Below, one piece after another: positions 24,145 to 36,391 of a stretch of DNA of 64,000 bases (position 1 is its first letter; each line of letters starts with the position of its first letter). The DNA comes from Bog-473 sp963719485 (GTDB lineage: Bacteria; Actinomycetota; Acidimicrobiia; Acidimicrobiales; RAAP-2), in contig OY970387.1 in assembly GCA_963719485.1 (NCBI GenBank), positions 2,294,001 through 2,358,000 on the forward strand, written 5' to 3'. Both the position numbers and the translations under genes were made by a program. Under the pieces are notes generated by a model that did not search any database, had not been told where the DNA came from, and was given only the letters and a program-made list of their open reading frames with translations.

Positions 24145-25391
24145 AGGCCTTCACCGAGCGTAACCCCAAGGCCGTCGGCCTCACGGCGGTCATCGTCATG
24201 GGAGCCTTCGTCCTGGGCATCCTCTTCCTCAACCGCAGCCTGTTCAGCTCCGGGTACACCGTCGACGCCCGGTTCCCCAACGCCGCCGGCATCACCAAGG
24301 GCACAGAGGTGATGGAGGCCGGAGTCAACGTCGGATCGGTCACCGCAGTCAAGCTGCAGGGCAACGCGGTCGAGGCCCAGCTCTCGGTGAACCGTTCCGT
24401 GGTGCTGCCGCACGTCACGACCGCCGCCGTCCAGGTCGAGACGCTCCTCGGCGTCGTGGACGTGACCCTCAAGCCGGTGAGCGGCTGGGACGATCCCCTG
24501 AAGCCCGACGCGCTGATCACCGACACCTCGGTACCGACCGAGTTCTACCAACTGCAGAACAAGGCCCACGCCCTCCTCTCCAAGAGCGATGCGCACGCGC
24601 TCAACAATCTGGTCACCTCGCTGGCGGACATCACGAAGGACAAGCAGACCCAGGTCGCCCAGATCATCTCCGGGCTCGGTGCGCTCACGACGACCGTCGA
24701 CCAGCGCTCGGGCCAGGTCTCCCAGCTGATCGATTCGGCGAACACCCTGTCGTCCACCCTGGCCGGCCGTGACCAGCAGCTGCTCTCCATCGTCAACAAC
24801 CTCGACACCGTCTCGACGGGCCTCGCGGCGAACAACCAGGATCTGTCGAACCTGATCACCAACGTGGACGCGATGGCGAGCCAGACCAACAGCCTCGTGA
24901 GCAAGGACTCGCCCGCGCTCAACGCGCTGCTGAAGAGCCTCCACGCCGACCTCTCGGTGGTCGGCCAGCACCAGGAGGACCTGGCCCAGGGCGTCAGCTA
25001 TCTCGGGGGCGCGCTCAAGGGCTTCCAGTCCATCGCCTACAGCGGCTCCACGCCGGTCCCCTGGGGCAACATCTTCGTGAACCCGGCGTCGCTCACGAAC
25101 TCGTTCGGCGTCATCGGACCTTGTGGGACGTTCGACCAGGTGCTGAACCAGGTGCTCGGGCCCGATCCGGCGTCGTGCGACAGCCAGACGGGTCCGTTGC
25201 CCGGGGAAGGCTCCAATGCCCAGCCGTCCGGCGGAGCTTCCTCGTCGTCGGGTACGTCCGCCCAGTCGCCGTCCTCCTCCGGTGCGACGTCCGGGAACAC
25301 GGGGACGACGGGTGGCGGGGTCACGGGACCGAACTCGGGCCTCGGTGGGCTCGCACAGATGCTCAGCCCCGTGCTGCAGGGGGTGAAGTGA
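24141..25391 (+). CDS. mceC: MCE family protein (MceC position)
   Basis: About 416 residues. Begins VKAFTERNPKAVGLTAVIVM with a membrane helix, then an MCE domain (GTEVMEAGVNVGSVTAVKL) and a long helical region with repeated Asn-Asn-Leu-Asp-type segments. The C-terminal 80 residues are Ser/Gly/Thr-rich. GTG 24141 overlaps the mceB stop as GTGA, which decides the start. Confidence 0.88.
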   Translation: MKAFTERNPKAVGLTAVIVMGAFVLGILFLNRSLFSSGYTVDARFPNAAGITKGTEVMEAGVNVGSVTAVKLQGNAVEAQLSVNRSVVLPHVTTAAVQVETLLGVVDVTLKPVSGWDDPLKPDALITDTSVPTEFYQLQNKAHALLSKSDAHALNNLVTSLADITKDKQTQVAQIISGLGALTTTVDQRSGQVSQLIDSANTLSSTLAGRDQQLLSIVNNLDTVSTGLAANNQDLSNLITNVDAMASQTNSLVSKDSPALNALLKSLHADLSVVGQHQEDLAQGVSYLGGALKGFQSIAYSGSTPVPWGNIFVNPASLTNSFGVIGPCGTFDQVLNQVLGPDPASCDSQTGPLPGEGSNAQPSGGASSSSGTSAQSPSSSGATSGNTGTTGGGVTGPNSGLGGLAQMLSPVLQGVK

Positions 25392-27034
25392 TGGGCGTGC
25401 TGCGCACCATGCTCACCTCGAAGCCGTTCCGCTTCGCGGTGGCCGCCGTCGTGATCGTGGCCGGCGTGGTTGTCGCCGTCGAGGTCACCAAGGGGACGCC
25501 GACCTACCCGATCAATGTCGTGTACTCGAGCGCTCCGGGCCTCTTCACGGGTGCCGCCGTCGACGTGCTGGGCGTCAAGGTGGGCTCGGTGACCAACGTC
25601 CAGAACGTGGGCGACAAGGTCGACGTCACCCTCGCCGTCGACCAGGGGACCCGGATCCCCTCCGGTGCCTTCGCCTCGCTGGTGGCGCCCCAGCTCCTCG
25701 GCTCACCCGACGTCGACCTGAACCCGGGCTACACCGGGGGCGCGTACCTGCCCGCGGATGCCACCATCCCGCAGGACCACACCGCCGTCCCCGTCTCGAC
25801 GGACGAGGTGTTGAAGGAGCTGCAGCACACCCTTGACGCCATCAACCCCCAGGCGGTGGGCGGTCTGGTCACCAATCTCGCCACGGATCTCGACGGGCAG
25901 GGGGCCAACCTCAACAAGCTGATCGCCTCGGCGGCCGGGACCGTGCAACTGCTTGCGAACAAGGGGAACGACCTGGGCCGGCTCAACGGCACCCTGGCCC
26001 AGCTCACCGGCACCCTCGATACCGACACGAGCCAGATTCAGCAGCTCGTCGAGCAGTACGACACGGTGTCGACCACCGTGGCCCAGCACTCGGGCCAATT
26101 GAACGACGCCATCACGCAGCTGGCCGGCGCCAGCTCCGGCCTGGTCAGCCTGCTCGTCCCCAATCTCCAGCCGCTGGAGGCCGACGTGGGAACGGTCACG
26201 ACCGTCGGCCGCACCCTGGACCGCAACCTTTCCTCGGTCGACGAGATCCTCCAGAACGGCAACAACCTCTTCCAGGGAGCCCAGCGCGCGTACGACCCCA
26301 ACTACAACTGGCTCGATCTCAACCTGGCGACGGCCCCCGGTGTCAGCGGCGCCTACATCGCCGGCCTCCTGCGCGACCGCCTGTCCGGCATCTGCCGGCG
26401 CATCGTCGCCAACCACGCCACGGGCTTGTCCGCCGCGGTCCTCGCCACGCTGAACGAGTGCGGCAACCCGTCGTCGGGCTTCTTCGATCCCCTGCTCAAC
26501 GACATCCCGACCATCCTCGACACCCTGAGCGGGGGGAGCGGCTCCGCCACCGCCCAGGCCCTCCTGCAGCAGGGACTGGCCCAGATCGCCAACGCCGAGA
26601 AGGGCAGCGCGCCGCCCGCCCAGGCACCGGCCGCGTCGCCGTCGCCGAAGACCACGGCCCCGGCACCCACGACCACCACGACGACGACCGTGCCGAAGCC
26701 GACGACGACCACCACGACCACGTGCGGGCTGCTCGGCGCGATACTCGGCTGCCCGTCCAGCTCGAGCCCGAGTCAGGGCTCGAGCGGCAGTTCGAGTTCG
26801 TCGTCCGGTCCGGGTGGGTTGGGCGGTCTGCTGTCCAACCAGGTCGCGGGCGGCTCCAGCCAACCGAGCGCGACGTTGGCCGTCCAGACACCGTCGACCG
26901 CCCACCCGACGCTGACGGCGCCCGCCGCGGCGTTGCTGCCGCCCCTCCCGCAGGACCAGGCCCGTCGGCCGTCGCACCACGCCCACCGTGGGTTGTTGTC
27001 CGGGTGGGTGCACGACGTGGCGGGATGGTTCTGA
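25391..27034 (+). CDS. mceD: MCE family protein (MceD position)
   Basis: About 547 residues, the longest single MCE protein here. Membrane helix (FAVAAVVIVAGVVVAVEV), MCE domain (GAAVDVLGVKVGSVTNVQ), helical domain, then a 170-residue low-complexity tail with Thr runs (PTTTTTTTV, PTTTTTTTC) and Ser/Gly stretches. The ATG shares one base with the mceC stop (TGATG) and its own stop shares one base with the mceE ATG. Confidence 0.88.
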   Translation: MGVLRTMLTSKPFRFAVAAVVIVAGVVVAVEVTKGTPTYPINVVYSSAPGLFTGAAVDVLGVKVGSVTNVQNVGDKVDVTLAVDQGTRIPSGAFASLVAPQLLGSPDVDLNPGYTGGAYLPADATIPQDHTAVPVSTDEVLKELQHTLDAINPQAVGGLVTNLATDLDGQGANLNKLIASAAGTVQLLANKGNDLGRLNGTLAQLTGTLDTDTSQIQQLVEQYDTVSTTVAQHSGQLNDAITQLAGASSGLVSLLVPNLQPLEADVGTVTTVGRTLDRNLSSVDEILQNGNNLFQGAQRAYDPNYNWLDLNLATAPGVSGAYIAGLLRDRLSGICRRIVANHATGLSAAVLATLNECGNPSSGFFDPLLNDIPTILDTLSGGSGSATAQALLQQGLAQIANAEKGSAPPAQAPAASPSPKTTAPAPTTTTTTTVPKPTTTTTTTCGLLGAILGCPSSSSPSQGSSGSSSSSSGPGGLGGLLSNQVAGGSSQPSATLAVQTPSTAHPTLTAPAAALLPPLPQDQARRPSHHAHRGLLSGWVHDVAGWF

Positions 27035-29403
27035 TGCGCGCCCCACAGACGTGGCGGAGCCGGCGCGGCCGCCTCCTGGCCGCCCCCGTCCTGGCCGCGC
27101 TCGTCGTCGGCCTGGCCGGCTGCTCCATCTCCGGCGGTGGAGCGGGACAACGCACGGCCTCGGCCGTCTTCGGCGACGTGGGCGACCTGGCCAACGGGGC
27201 CCAGGTGCAGATGGCCGACGTGCCCGTCGGCTCCGTGAGTGCCATCGCGCTCGACGGGGACAAGGCGAAGGTCACCTTGACCTTCGACAACGGGGTGCGT
27301 GTCCCCGCCAACGTGAGCGCCGCCATCGACCGCACCACCATCCTCGGCGACCAGTTCGTCGAGCTCGTCGTTCCCAAGAACGAGACGGGGGCCGCCGCGG
27401 CGACCGCCCCCCAACTCGCCGACGGCGCCCGGATCGCGCACACCTCGACCGTTCCGGACGTGGAGCAGTTCGTGCAGGCGGGGTCGGAGGTCTTCGGCGC
27501 CGTCTCGACCACCGAGCTCGAGCAGATCATTCAGGCCGGTGGCCAGGGCTTCACGGGGCAGGAGGCCTCGCTCAAGGCATTCCTCACCGACCTCACCACG
27601 GTGGCCACGGCCTACGCCCAGCACACCACCGACATCACGCAGGCCGTCAACGGACTCAACAGCCTCAGCGCGTCGCTCGCCCCGACCAGCGGCGCGAGCG
27701 CCACGGCCCTCTCGAACCTGTCCCAGACCGTCGCCATCCTGGCCAAGAACTCGTCGCAGTTCGAGACCCTGCTGCAGTCCCTCGACAACCTCTCGTCCCA
27801 GGGACGGAGCATCCTCGAGAACTACTACCCCCAGATCGTGACCCAGCTGCAGACGCTCCAGGCGGTCAGCGGACAGCTCGCCCAGCACCAGTCCGACCTG
27901 GCCGGTCTCCTCTCCGAGATCCCCGTGGCGGACAACGCGCTCCCGCAGGCGGTGCGGAACGGCTACGTGCAGCTCTACGAGAACATCATCGTGTGCGGCA
28001 TCCCCGGCCTCGGCGAGGACAGCTCGGCCGCGTTCACCTGCGCGCCGCAATTCGTCGGGGGGGAGCTCGAAGTGATCAACCGCCGACTCGTCGTCAACCT
28101 CGTCGCGTTCTTCGTGGTCAGCTTCGCGCTCGTCGCCTACGGCGTCGTGAACCTCCTCGGGAACCCGCTCCAGAGCCCGACCACGCTCACCACCGAGTTC
28201 GCCAACGCGTCGGGCCTGTACCCGGGCTTCGAGGTCGAGCTCAACGGCGTGCCGGTCGGCACCGTCACCTCGACGGCGCTGACCGCGAAGGCCACCAAGG
28301 TGACCATGCGCATCAACCCCGGCACCACGGTGCCCGACGACGTCCAGTCCTCGGTCCAGATCGCCAACGACCTCGGCGAGCAGGTGGTGAACCTGGTGCC
28401 GACGCGGGCAGGTGCGGCACCCCCGCTGGCCAGCGGGGCCAACGTGCCGCCGGCGACCAACCAGGTGCCGGCCGACGTCGGCGCCGTCGTCGCCTCGGCC
28501 ACCCGGCTGCTCCGGGCCATCCCGGGCAACGACCTCAACAAGCTCATCGGCGAGCTGGCGACGTCGCTGGCCGGGCAGGCGGGCAACCTGCGGACGCTCG
28601 TCAGCGCCGGCACGACCTTCTCCAAGGAATTCGTCGCCTTCCAGCAGCAATTCACCGAGCTGCTGGCGAACGCGCCGCCCGCGCTCGACGCGATCACCGC
28701 GGTCGCTCCGCAGTTGCGCCAGGACCTCGCCAACACCGCGGCGCTCGTCCAGGTCCTCGCCCAGCAGAAGACCGGGCTGCACACGCTGCTCACGTCGGGA
28801 TCGTCCGCCTTCAACGCGGTGGACGACCTGCTGACGTCGCAGTCGGCCAACCTCGGCTGCTTCCTCCACGACACGGTGGGGATCCTCTCCAACATCGCCG
28901 AGCCCACCAACCTCACGAACCTGTCGCAGGGTCTCGCCGCCAACCAGTATTTCTTCGGGGCCGTCGAGCACATTGCCGTGCCGGGCGTCGCCAAGCCGAC
29001 CACGACCAACGCGGCGCAGAACCCCAACCAGACCTTCCTGCGCACGCGCCTGCTCTTTCCGCCGATCCTCGACGAGCAGGCGCAGTCCTACAACTCGGCC
29101 AACACCATTCCCGACGTTCTCCCGGGCGCGGGCTGCGTGACCGCGTTCGGCAACGGCGTCGGCCCCGCCACCCAGCCCGGCTTCACGCCGGCGGCCGGGG
29201 GACACGTGGTGGCCCCGACGGCACAGCAGGCCGATGTCGAGGTCGCCTCGGCCACACCGATCGGACAGGTCGCCAGCGCGTCGTACCGCGAGCCCGCCAA
29301 CCGCCAGGGCCTCGTGCTGGTCCTGGGTGGACTGGTGGTCCCGGCCCTGTTCCTGGCCTGGGGCGCCCGCCCCTCGCGCCGGCGCACCCGGCGGCGGGCC
29401 TGA
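27034..29403 (+). CDS. mceE: MceE lipoprotein and MceF joined in one reading frame
   Basis: As written, a single frame of 789 codons. Residues 1-345 are a typical MceE: a signal sequence with lipobox VVGLAGC, then an MCE domain (GAQVQMADVPVGSVSAI). From residue 347 a complete MceF follows, with its own membrane helix (VVNLVAFFVVSFALVAYGVV) and MCE domain (GFEVELNGVPVGTVTSTAL). The junction lies just after a run of seven G (28057-28063). Removing one G ends MceE as VGGSSK and puts its TGA over the GTG at 28072, the same GTGA overlap seen at mceA/B and mceB/C. Topology also argues against a true fusion: MceE is extracellular, so the MceF helix would leave the MceF body in the cytoplasm. An assembly error or a slippage site is likely. 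Confidence 0.8.
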   Translation: MRAPQTWRSRRGRLLAAPVLAALVVGLAGCSISGGGAGQRTASAVFGDVGDLANGAQVQMADVPVGSVSAIALDGDKAKVTLTFDNGVRVPANVSAAIDRTTILGDQFVELVVPKNETGAAAATAPQLADGARIAHTSTVPDVEQFVQAGSEVFGAVSTTELEQIIQAGGQGFTGQEASLKAFLTDLTTVATAYAQHTTDITQAVNGLNSLSASLAPTSGASATALSNLSQTVAILAKNSSQFETLLQSLDNLSSQGRSILENYYPQIVTQLQTLQAVSGQLAQHQSDLAGLLSEIPVADNALPQAVRNGYVQLYENIIVCGIPGLGEDSSAAFTCAPQFVGGELEVINRRLVVNLVAFFVVSFALVAYGVVNLLGNPLQSPTTLTTEFANASGLYPGFEVELNGVPVGTVTSTALTAKATKVTMRINPGTTVPDDVQSSVQIANDLGEQVVNLVPTRAGAAPPLASGANVPPATNQVPADVGAVVASATRLLRAIPGNDLNKLIGELATSLAGQAGNLRTLVSAGTTFSKEFVAFQQQFTELLANAPPALDAITAVAPQLRQDLANTAALVQVLAQQKTGLHTLLTSGSSAFNAVDDLLTSQSANLGCFLHDTVGILSNIAEPTNLTNLSQGLAANQYFFGAVEHIAVPGVAKPTTTNAAQNPNQTFLRTRLLFPPILDEQAQSYNSANTIPDVLPGAGCVTAFGNGVGPATQPGFTPAAGGHVVAPTAQQADVEVASATPIGQVASASYREPANRQGLVLVLGGLVVPALFLAWGARPSRRRTRRRA
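28057..28063 (+). other. Run of seven G at the mceE/mceF junction
   Basis: Seven G residues, eight bases before the GTG at 28072. A run of six would restore separate mceE and mceF genes with a GTGA overlap. Candidate sequencing indel or transcriptional/translational slippage site. Confidence 0.6.
28072..29403 (+). CDS. mceF: MceF portion, probable independent gene
   Basis: Starting at GTG 28072 gives a 443-residue protein beginning VINRRLVVNLVAFFVVSFAL, the normal N-terminal helix of MceF, with an MCE domain at about residues 38-110, a long helical region and a C-terminal second hydrophobic segment (GLVLVLGGLVVPALFLAW) followed by an Arg-rich end. This entry duplicates the 3' part of the joined frame and records the form expected if the G run is an error or if internal initiation occurs. 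Confidence 0.6.
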   Translation: MINRRLVVNLVAFFVVSFALVAYGVVNLLGNPLQSPTTLTTEFANASGLYPGFEVELNGVPVGTVTSTALTAKATKVTMRINPGTTVPDDVQSSVQIANDLGEQVVNLVPTRAGAAPPLASGANVPPATNQVPADVGAVVASATRLLRAIPGNDLNKLIGELATSLAGQAGNLRTLVSAGTTFSKEFVAFQQQFTELLANAPPALDAITAVAPQLRQDLANTAALVQVLAQQKTGLHTLLTSGSSAFNAVDDLLTSQSANLGCFLHDTVGILSNIAEPTNLTNLSQGLAANQYFFGAVEHIAVPGVAKPTTTNAAQNPNQTFLRTRLLFPPILDEQAQSYNSANTIPDVLPGAGCVTAFGNGVGPATQPGFTPAAGGHVVAPTAQQADVEVASATPIGQVASASYREPANRQGLVLVLGGLVVPALFLAWGARPSRRRTRRRA

Positions 29404-29470
29404 GAGATCTCCCGGGGCGCCACGGTGGCGCTCCGGGTGCACGCAACACATGGAGGGAGAACGGAGAGAC

Positions 29471-30169
29471 ATGACCATGACCGAAGCAGAGACATCCGAC
29501 AGCGGGGTGAAGGTGGTCGGTGCGACGTCACCCGACCAGGAGGAGTCGACGGCGGCCGGCCCGCCGCGCCGGTCCAAGCGGACTCGGAGCGGCGGTGAAC
29601 GCGCCGCCCGCCCTGGCCCGAGCCGGCGGGCCTTCCGTCTGGCCAGCCTCCTGGCCGCCCTGGGTCTCGCCGGGACCCTGGTGTTCGGGATCCTCTATGC
29701 GACCGAGGGCAGCGGGGGACTGGTGCAGGACCCGGCTGTGCTGAGCGCTTCGACGGCGTTCCTGAACGACTTCTTCAACTTCAACGCCAAGACGGTGGAC
29801 TCGAACTTCAACGCCATCACCGGCATGGCGACGGGTGCCTTCTCCAACCAGGCGCAGCAGTTCTTCAACGCATCCATCCGCAAGGCGCTCGAGCAGGCCC
29901 TGGCCGAGTCACGCGGTCAGATCCGCTTCGACGAGGTGCAGTCGGAGAACCAGGCCGCGGGCACGGCATCGGTCTACGCGGTCGTCGACCAGACCTACGT
30001 CAACAACAAGATCACCACGCCGCAGGCCGACGTGTTCCGGCTCATCGCCGACCTGAAGCGGGTCAACGGGGTGTGGAAGATCTCCAACGTGACCGTGCTC
30101 GAGGGCGCCAACCCGGCCAGTGCGGGTACCGCCTCGGGTTCCGCGGGCTCGAACGTCCCGGGGCAGTAG
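29471..30169 (+). CDS. Mce-associated membrane protein (Mas-like)
   Basis: About 232 residues. A basic Ser/Arg/Pro-rich cytoplasmic N-terminus (about 60 residues), one membrane helix (LASLLAALGLAGTLVFGILY) and an extracellular domain with FNAKTVDSNFNAITGMATG and a Gln/Asn-rich helical part. This layout matches the Mas proteins that follow mce operons and are thought to stabilise the Mce complex. ATG 29471 is used; ATG 29477 fits the GGAGAG site slightly better. 67 bases separate it from the mceF stop. Confidence 0.8.
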   Translation: MTMTEAETSDSGVKVVGATSPDQEESTAAGPPRRSKRTRSGGERAARPGPSRRAFRLASLLAALGLAGTLVFGILYATEGSGGLVQDPAVLSASTAFLNDFFNFNAKTVDSNFNAITGMATGAFSNQAQQFFNASIRKALEQALAESRGQIRFDEVQSENQAAGTASVYAVVDQTYVNNKITTPQADVFRLIADLKRVNGVWKISNVTVLEGANPASAGTASGSAGSNVPGQ

Positions 30170-30530
30170 GGCTGCCCGGCGGCGTAGGGTGTCTGCGGGC
30201 TGCGTGCGGGTCTGTGGTTGAAAGTCGAGGCCAGTCGCAGGCGAAACGACCCACGTAAGGCGACTTGTGGTCGCTGAGCATGGTGCGGCTTAGAGGTAAG
30301 CCCTGCCCGCTGCGTCCCCGGCCATCGGGGGCGGGCGGAGACGAGGCGATGCGCGCCATCACGGTGCCGTTGGGTGCGGCGGCTCGCCGTCGCACCGCCG
30401 GTACCGGCGCGTCACCCTCGCGGCAGGCGAGTGTGGGGTCAAAGACCAGGTCAGCCGCACGCAGCCCCATTTCCACGTGCAGGCCTGCCGGCGGCTCCGC
30501 GCCTGCTGTGGCCGGTAGGATCGTGCCCCC
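30170..30530. other. Gene-free stretch between mas and secA
   Basis: Nothing convincing is encoded. At its right end TAGGAT (30516-30521) in the context GGTAGGATC gives a promoter whose start point would fall about three bases before the secA ATG. The rest is GC-rich and shows no ribosome-hibernation factor gene, which often precedes secA in actinobacteria. Confidence 0.45.
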
Positions 30531-34455
<3,925 letters not shown>

Positions 34456-34657
34456 CGGACCCGCCCGGGACCGAAACGTGCGCGCCAGCCGCGTCGCAAC
34501 CGTCGTGAGCCCGGAGCGCCGCCGAACCCGCCGAACTGACCGTCGGATGGTCGACGCACGAGAGTCGCGGCGGCGGGCGTCCGGCGTGCGGATTCCGTGC
34601 GCCAGCCGCTGTGACCTGCGCTGGAGCCCATGACCCGAAACCGCAATACGGAGTCGG

Positions 34658-34663
34658 TAGGAT
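34658..34663 (+). promoter_or_regulatory. -10 hexamer TAGGAT upstream of the ftsE leader ORF
   Basis: GGTAGGATC, the same core as upstream of secA. The predicted transcription start is the A of ATG 34670, six bases after the hexamer, so the transcript would begin with a start codon. No good -35 hexamer is seen. Confidence 0.55.
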
Positions 34664-34669
34664 CTTGCG

Positions 34670-34720
34670 ATGCTCTGCCTGCGCCGGCCGGGGCGATACC
34701 TCTATCTCTCCTATCGATGA
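34670..34720 (+). CDS. Possible 16-codon leaderless leader peptide coupled to ftsE
   Basis: The ORF reads MLCLRRPGRYLYLSYR and stops at TGA 34718-34720, overlapping the ftsE ATG as ATGA. It starts exactly where transcription from TAGGAT should begin. ftsE itself has no evident ribosome binding site, so termination of this short ORF would offer a way to start ftsE. The content (one Cys, four Arg, three Tyr) resembles no known family. It may equally be a chance ORF, with ftsE translated by other means. Confidence 0.4.
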   Translation: MLCLRRPGRYLYLSYR

Positions 34721-35445
34721 TCCGATTCGAAAACGTCACCAAGACCTATAAGGGCTCGACCGTCGCGCTGCGCGACATCACCGTCGAGATCGAGAAGGGT
34801 GAGTTCGTCTTTCTCGTCGGCGCGTCCGGATCCGGAAAGACGACCTTCATCCGGCTCCTACTGCGCGAGGAGCTGCCCGACACCGGCCAGATCCTGGAGG
34901 CCGGGCGCAACATCGTCGAGCTGCCCAAGTGGCGGGTGCCGTACCTCCGGCGGAATATCGGTTGCGTCTTCCAGGACTTCCGCCTCCTGCCCAACAAGAC
35001 CGTGTTCGAGAACGTGGCCTTTGCGCTCGAGGTCATCGGTCGGCCCCGCCACGTCGTGGCCAACCAGGTCCCCCAGGTGCTGGACCTGGTCGGCCTGGCC
35101 AACAAGCGGGACAACCTGCCGAACGAGCTCTCCGGTGGCGAGCAGCAGCGGGTGGCGGTCGCCCGCGCCTTCGTCAATCGCCCGCTCATTCTGCTGGCCG
35201 ACGAGCCCACCGGAAACCTCGACCCGCAGACGAGCCAGGGCATCATGCAGCTGCTCGACCGCATCAACCGGACGGGGACCACCGTCGTGGTGGCCACGCA
35301 CGACGAGGTGCTCGTGGACAAGATGCGCCGCCGCGTCATCGAGTTGAGCAACGGCAGGATGGTGCGCGACCAGGCGCGTGGCGTGTACGGCTTCGACGGC
35401 TCAGGGCAGCAGGCGGCCGACGTCGCCGCCGGGGGTATGGGCTGA
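34717..35445 (+). CDS. ftsE: Cell-division ABC ATPase FtsE
   Basis: 242 residues. Walker A GASGSGKTT, signature LSGGEQQRVAVARA and Walker B ILLADEPTGNLD are intact. FtsE with FtsX regulates cell-wall hydrolases at the division site. The start MIRFENVTKTYKG at 34717 is the family's usual N-terminus; the frame is open further upstream but without homologous sequence. One base separates it from ftsX. The order prfB-ftsE-ftsX is typical, but smpB does not follow. Confidence 0.95.
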   Translation: MIRFENVTKTYKGSTVALRDITVEIEKGEFVFLVGASGSGKTTFIRLLLREELPDTGQILEAGRNIVELPKWRVPYLRRNIGCVFQDFRLLPNKTVFENVAFALEVIGRPRHVVANQVPQVLDLVGLANKRDNLPNELSGGEQQRVAVARAFVNRPLILLADEPTGNLDPQTSQGIMQLLDRINRTGTTVVVATHDEVLVDKMRRRVIELSNGRMVRDQARGVYGFDGSGQQAADVAAGGMG

Positions 35446-35446
35446 C

Positions 35447-36334
35447 ATGGCGGTCTCCGTCGACTACGTCGTCCGCGAGACGGCGTCGAACCTGTGGCGC
35501 AACCGCCTCATGACCATCGCCGCCGTGCTGACCGTCGCCGTCTCGCTGTCGCTCGTGGGCGCGGCGCTCCTGCTGCGCCAGGGTTCGGCCAACGCCACCG
35601 GGACGCTCGAGCGCGGAACCCAGGTCACGGTGTGGATGGAGCCCAACGCCAACGCCCAGGAGATCGCCGCGGTCAAGACCGAGCTGTCGCAGTTGAACTA
35701 CGTCACGCAGCCGTGCGCCTACTGGGACAAGGCACGGAACTTCAACGAGGCCCGCCGCCTGCTCCCCTCGGACGTCTTCCAGGCGACCAACGTGTCGGAG
35801 ATGCCGACCTCCTACTGGTGCACCCCCGTTGCACTGGCTGACGCCGCCCAGGTGGTGCACACCTTCAGCGGCACGGCGGGCGTCCTCTCGGTGACCGAGC
35901 CTCAGCAGACCATCCACAACGAGGAGACGGTGATCAACGTCTCGAAGTGGGTCTGCCTGGCCATCGCCATCGTCCTGATCGTGTCCGCGGCGGTCCTGAT
36001 CCTCAACACCATCCGCATGGCCATCTTCGCCCGCCGGCGCGAGGTCTCGGTGATGAAGCTGGTCGGCGCCACCAACTGGTTCATCCGGGTCCCGTTCATG
36101 TCCGAGGGACTGCTGCAGGGGCTGATCGGGTCGCTGCTCGCGGCTCTCGTGGTCTATTTCGTCTATCTCTTCATCAACCACGAGGGGAGCGGGAAGACGA
36201 CGAGCAACATCTTCACCGCAATGCACATGTCGGGGTCAGAGGTGTTGCTGACCAACGTCGTGGTGGTCATCGTCGGGATGGCCATCGGCTCCATCGGCTC
36301 GGCCATCGCGATCCGGCGCTTCCTCGACGTCTGA
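35447..36334 (+). CDS. ftsX: Cell-division membrane protein FtsX
   Basis: 295 residues. Helix 1 (about residues 22-42: MTIAAVLTVAVSLSLVGAAL), an extracellular domain of about 120 residues that should bind a peptidoglycan hydrolase, and three C-terminal helices (about 165-190, 220-245, 265-285) make the FtsX fold. RRREVSVMKLVGATNWFIR is the conserved cytoplasmic coupling segment. Two cysteines in the extracellular domain (QPCAYW and YWCTP) could form a disulfide. Confidence 0.94.
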   Translation: MAVSVDYVVRETASNLWRNRLMTIAAVLTVAVSLSLVGAALLLRQGSANATGTLERGTQVTVWMEPNANAQEIAAVKTELSQLNYVTQPCAYWDKARNFNEARRLLPSDVFQATNVSEMPTSYWCTPVALADAAQVVHTFSGTAGVLSVTEPQQTIHNEETVINVSKWVCLAIAIVLIVSAAVLILNTIRMAIFARRREVSVMKLVGATNWFIRVPFMSEGLLQGLIGSLLAALVVYFVYLFINHEGSGKTTSNIFTAMHMSGSEVLLTNVVVVIVGMAIGSIGSAIAIRRFLDV

Positions 36335-36345
36335 GAGGCGCACGC

Positions 36346-36376
36346 AAGTACCGGTCCGCTCTGAGGACCGGTACTT
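36346..36376. terminator. Perfect hairpin between convergent ftsX and the glycosyltransferase
   Basis: AAGTACCGGTCC (36346-36357), seven-base loop, GGACCGGTACTT (36365-36376). The stem starts with AA and ends with TT, so it can act as a terminator for both strands. Confidence 0.75.
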
Positions 36377-36391
36377 CCGAATGAGCCGCCT

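Noticed and set aside
26773..29577. 934-codon minus-strand frame under mceE/mceF
   Set aside because: Shadow of the mce genes: no motifs, and the plus-strand MCE domains are unambiguous.
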